Below are positions 7,382 to 8,819 of a stretch of DNA of 8,819 bases, piece by piece. The notes beneath the pieces were generated by a model. The model worked only from the letters and a program-made list of their open reading frames with translations. It was not told where the DNA came from and did no database searches. The position numbers and the translations under genes were made by a program. Source of the DNA: Pseudomonadota bacterium (GTDB lineage Bacteria; Pseudomonadota; Gammaproteobacteria; Steroidobacterales; Steroidobacteraceae). The number at the start of each line of letters is the position of its first letter. Within the stretch, counting starts at the first letter, position 1. The stretch is from NCBI GenBank assembly GCA_023433465.1, contig JAEZCR010000064.1:1-8819 (forward strand), in the 5' to 3' direction.

Positions 7382-8680
7382 TTATTGGCTGATGAGGACG
7401 CTGGGCGCGTCCTTGAATTCACGCATGTCCGAAAGCACGACCTCGTCGCCCACGGCGACACCGCTGCGAACTTCGATTTCGCCGATGGCGGCGGGCCCGT
7501 ACTCGACCGGGACACGGATGGCTTCGTCGTCACGCACCACGTAAACGAAGCGCGTGTCGGAATCCTGGAATGGGCTGCGAGCGACCTTGAGCACGTCGGC
7601 GCGCTCATCCAGCACGATGCGCACGGAGGCGCGCTGGTTCTGGCGCAGGCCCTTGGGCTGGTCCGCGAAACGCACGCGGCCGGTTACCTGTGCATTGCGC
7701 ACGTCCGGCGAGATCCCCGCGACCGTGCCCATGAGCCGGCGGCCGTCGAGTGCAACTTCCGCGCTCATGCCCGGCCGGATCTCGTTCGCGTAGCTCTCGC
7801 TGACCTGGAACTCGATTTCGAGCGCGGACAGGTCGACCACCGTGACCAGCGGCGCGTTCTCGGCCACCTGTGCGCGCTCGACCTGGGTGAGCGTGGCCAC
7901 GATGCCGTCGACCGGGGACTTGAGCGTGAGTCCGTCGACGCGTTCACGCAGGCGGGCGACGAGCAACGCCTGGGCATCGCGTTGCGCGCGCTGGCTGCGC
8001 AGTTCGAGCTCGAGGCTGTCCTTCTCGAGATTCGCCGTGTCGATCGCGTGCGTGTAATTGAGCTTCGCGGTTTCGAGATCGTCGCGCGCACGCTGGAAAT
8101 CGCGTTCGGGGATCACGTGAATGCCCCAGGCATCCTCGGCGCGTTTGAATTCCCGCTCGGCCGCCGTGATCTGCACCTTCGCGAGATCGCTGTCCTGACG
8201 GCTCTTGAGGATCGTGCGGCGCACTTCGATCGTCTGCTGGTTGAGCGTGGCCTCCGCCGCGACCAACGCGGCGCGCTCGCGCTCGTATTCGTTCATCAGG
8301 GCCGCGCTCTCGACTGAGCCCAAGATGTCGCCGGCCTTCACCGCATCGCCCGCGCGCACTTTGTAAGAGATCGTGCCGGGCGCTTCGGCGAAGAGGGTAG
8401 GGCTCACGGCGGCAACGACCAGGCCCGTGGCCGCGACGTCGCGCACGAAGGGTCCCCGCTCGACGACCGCGGTGCGCATGCGCGCGCGCGAAATCACGTT
8501 CTCGGAAGACAGCCATGCGCGCACGGCCACGACTCCGCTTGCCAGCAACGCGATCCCCACGACGCCGTAAACCCCATAGCGGCGCAGCAGTTCACGATGG
8601 CGCTGGCCCGGTGATGCGGCGACCTTGATGTCCTGGGCCTGTGTGCCGCGTATCGATACGTCTCGCAGAAGTAGCGTCAT
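7382..8680 (-). CDS. HlyD/RND-type periplasmic adaptor (membrane fusion protein)
   Basis: This 432-residue adaptor would bridge the inner-membrane ABC transporter and an outer-membrane channel. A cytoplasmic N-terminus (about 1-35) precedes one transmembrane helix (about 36-55), so it is membrane-anchored rather than a lipoprotein. Then come a lipoyl half-motif (about 95-125, GTISYKVRAGDAVKAGDIL), a long helical hairpin or coiled coil (about 126-245, rich in Glu/Arg/Ala), the second lipoyl half (about 250-285, LKSPVDGIVATL), a beta-barrel domain (about 286-360) and a membrane-proximal domain to the end. This resembles MacA-type adaptors. It is the first gene of the operon. ATG 8678-8680 is the only ATG, GTG or TTG start before the membrane helix, because an in-frame TAG lies a short way upstream. 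It has no Shine-Dalgarno, and the predicted sigma-54 transcript would begin almost at this ATG. No outer-membrane partner gene is present in the window. Confidence 0.93.
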   Translation of the reverse strand: MTLLLRDVSIRGTQAQDIKVAASPGQRHRELLRRYGVYGVVGIALLASGVVAVRAWLSSENVISRARMRTAVVERGPFVRDVAATGLVVAAVSPTLFAEAPGTISYKVRAGDAVKAGDILGSVESAALMNEYERERAALVAAEATLNQQTIEVRRTILKSRQDSDLAKVQITAAEREFKRAEDAWGIHVIPERDFQRARDDLETAKLNYTHAIDTANLEKDSLELELRSQRAQRDAQALLVARLRERVDGLTLKSPVDGIVATLTQVERAQVAENAPLVTVVDLSALEIEFQVSESYANEIRPGMSAEVALDGRRLMGTVAGISPDVRNAQVTGRVRFADQPKGLRQNQRASVRIVLDERADVLKVARSPFQDSDTRFVYVVRDDEAIRVPVEYGPAAIGEIEVRSGVAVGDEVVLSDMREFKDAPSVLISQ

Positions 8681-8691
8681 GCCATTGCCAA

Positions 8692-8707
8692 AGCACGCGC
8701 CGTGCCA
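8692..8707 (-). promoter_or_regulatory. Predicted sigma-54 (RpoN) -24/-12 promoter of the export operon
   Basis: The coding strand reads TGGCACGGCGCGTGCT, against the consensus TGGCACG-N4-TTGCW. Only one base differs (GTGC for TTGC). The invariant GG (8706-8705) and GC (8694-8693) are separated by the required 10 bases. It lies directly upstream of the adaptor gene, in an operon that encodes a sigma-54 activator, which supports the call. The predicted start of transcription is near 8681, one base before the ATG, so the message would be leaderless or nearly so. Confidence 0.65.
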
Positions 8708-8797
8708 AGGGCGAGGCGATGAGGCATGCGCGCCCTAAGCGATTGAATTCAGGTGGGAGTGCTGCTCCGGAAATCGATGCGGAGAGCGGATAGGTGG

Positions 8798-8813
8798 TGT
8801 CCGCGCGCGGACA
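8798..8813. promoter_or_regulatory. Perfect 16-bp palindrome, candidate enhancer site for the NtrC-type regulator
   Basis: TGTCCGCGCGCGGACA is identical on both strands. Its centre is about 100 bases upstream of the -24 element and about 125 bases upstream of the predicted transcription start, the usual distance for enhancers of sigma-54 activators, which bind as dimers to dyad sites. The regulator in this operon ends in a Fis-type helix-turn-helix suited to such a site. That this regulator binds here is inference; the palindrome itself is directly visible. Confidence 0.55.
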
Positions 8814-8819
8814 GCGGAC
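8807..8819. repeat. Tandem half-site GCGGACA-GCGGAC at the right edge
   Basis: The right arm of the palindrome (GCGGACA, 8807-8813) is followed at once by GCGGAC (8814-8819), where the window ends. This may be the start of a second, overlapping or adjacent regulator site. A looser copy of the half-site (GCGGAT) lies at 8786-8791. The second site cannot be confirmed from this window. Confidence 0.35.

Overview
The window is GC-rich bacterial DNA, roughly two-thirds G+C by eye. Every supportable gene lies on the minus strand, so transcription runs from the right edge to the left. Gene content fits a Gammaproteobacterium of the Xanthomonadales/Steroidobacter/Nevskia type: a split MacB-like transporter with a sigma-54 two-component pair, and a Spy/CpxP-like protein beside a glutathione S-transferase. 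This placement is inference from gene families; there is no rRNA or other marker gene.

Right to left, the layout is as follows. (1) 8681-8819 is a 139-base upstream region. It holds a near-consensus sigma-54 -24/-12 element (8692-8707). About 100 bases upstream of it is a perfect 16-bp palindrome (8798-8813), followed by a further half-site running off the edge. (2) 7382-8680 encodes a HlyD/RND-type periplasmic adaptor. (3) 6624-7367 is a MacB/LolD-type ATPase. (4) 5294-6622 and 4087-5292 are two different MacB/FtsX-fold permeases. These four genes are 14, 1 and 1 bases apart and form one export operon. (5) 2644-4068 is an NtrC-family, sigma-54-activating response regulator whose frame is cut by one in-frame TAG (3361-3363), just after Walker A. 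(6) 1302-2615 is an NtrB/NtrY-like histidine kinase with almost no periplasmic loop. (7) After a 54-base gap comes a second tight cluster: a GNAT acetyltransferase (774-1247), a secreted Spy/CpxP-like protein (259-777, 4-base ATGA overlap) and the N-terminal part of a GST (1-254, cut by the left edge).

The coherent reading is a self-regulated envelope export system. The kinase would phosphorylate the NtrC-type regulator, which would bind the upstream palindrome and activate the sigma-54 promoter of the adaptor-ATPase-permease-permease-regulator-kinase operon. No outer-membrane channel is encoded here, so a TolC-like partner would have to come from elsewhere. The most striking observation is that the regulator, the only sigma-54 activator in the window, carries an amber codon as its single visible defect. 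This may be a very recent null mutation, an amber read through or suppressed, or a sequencing error.

No tRNA, rRNA, CRISPR, insertion sequence, attachment site or convincing intrinsic terminator was seen. No stretch longer than 300 bases lacks a gene.
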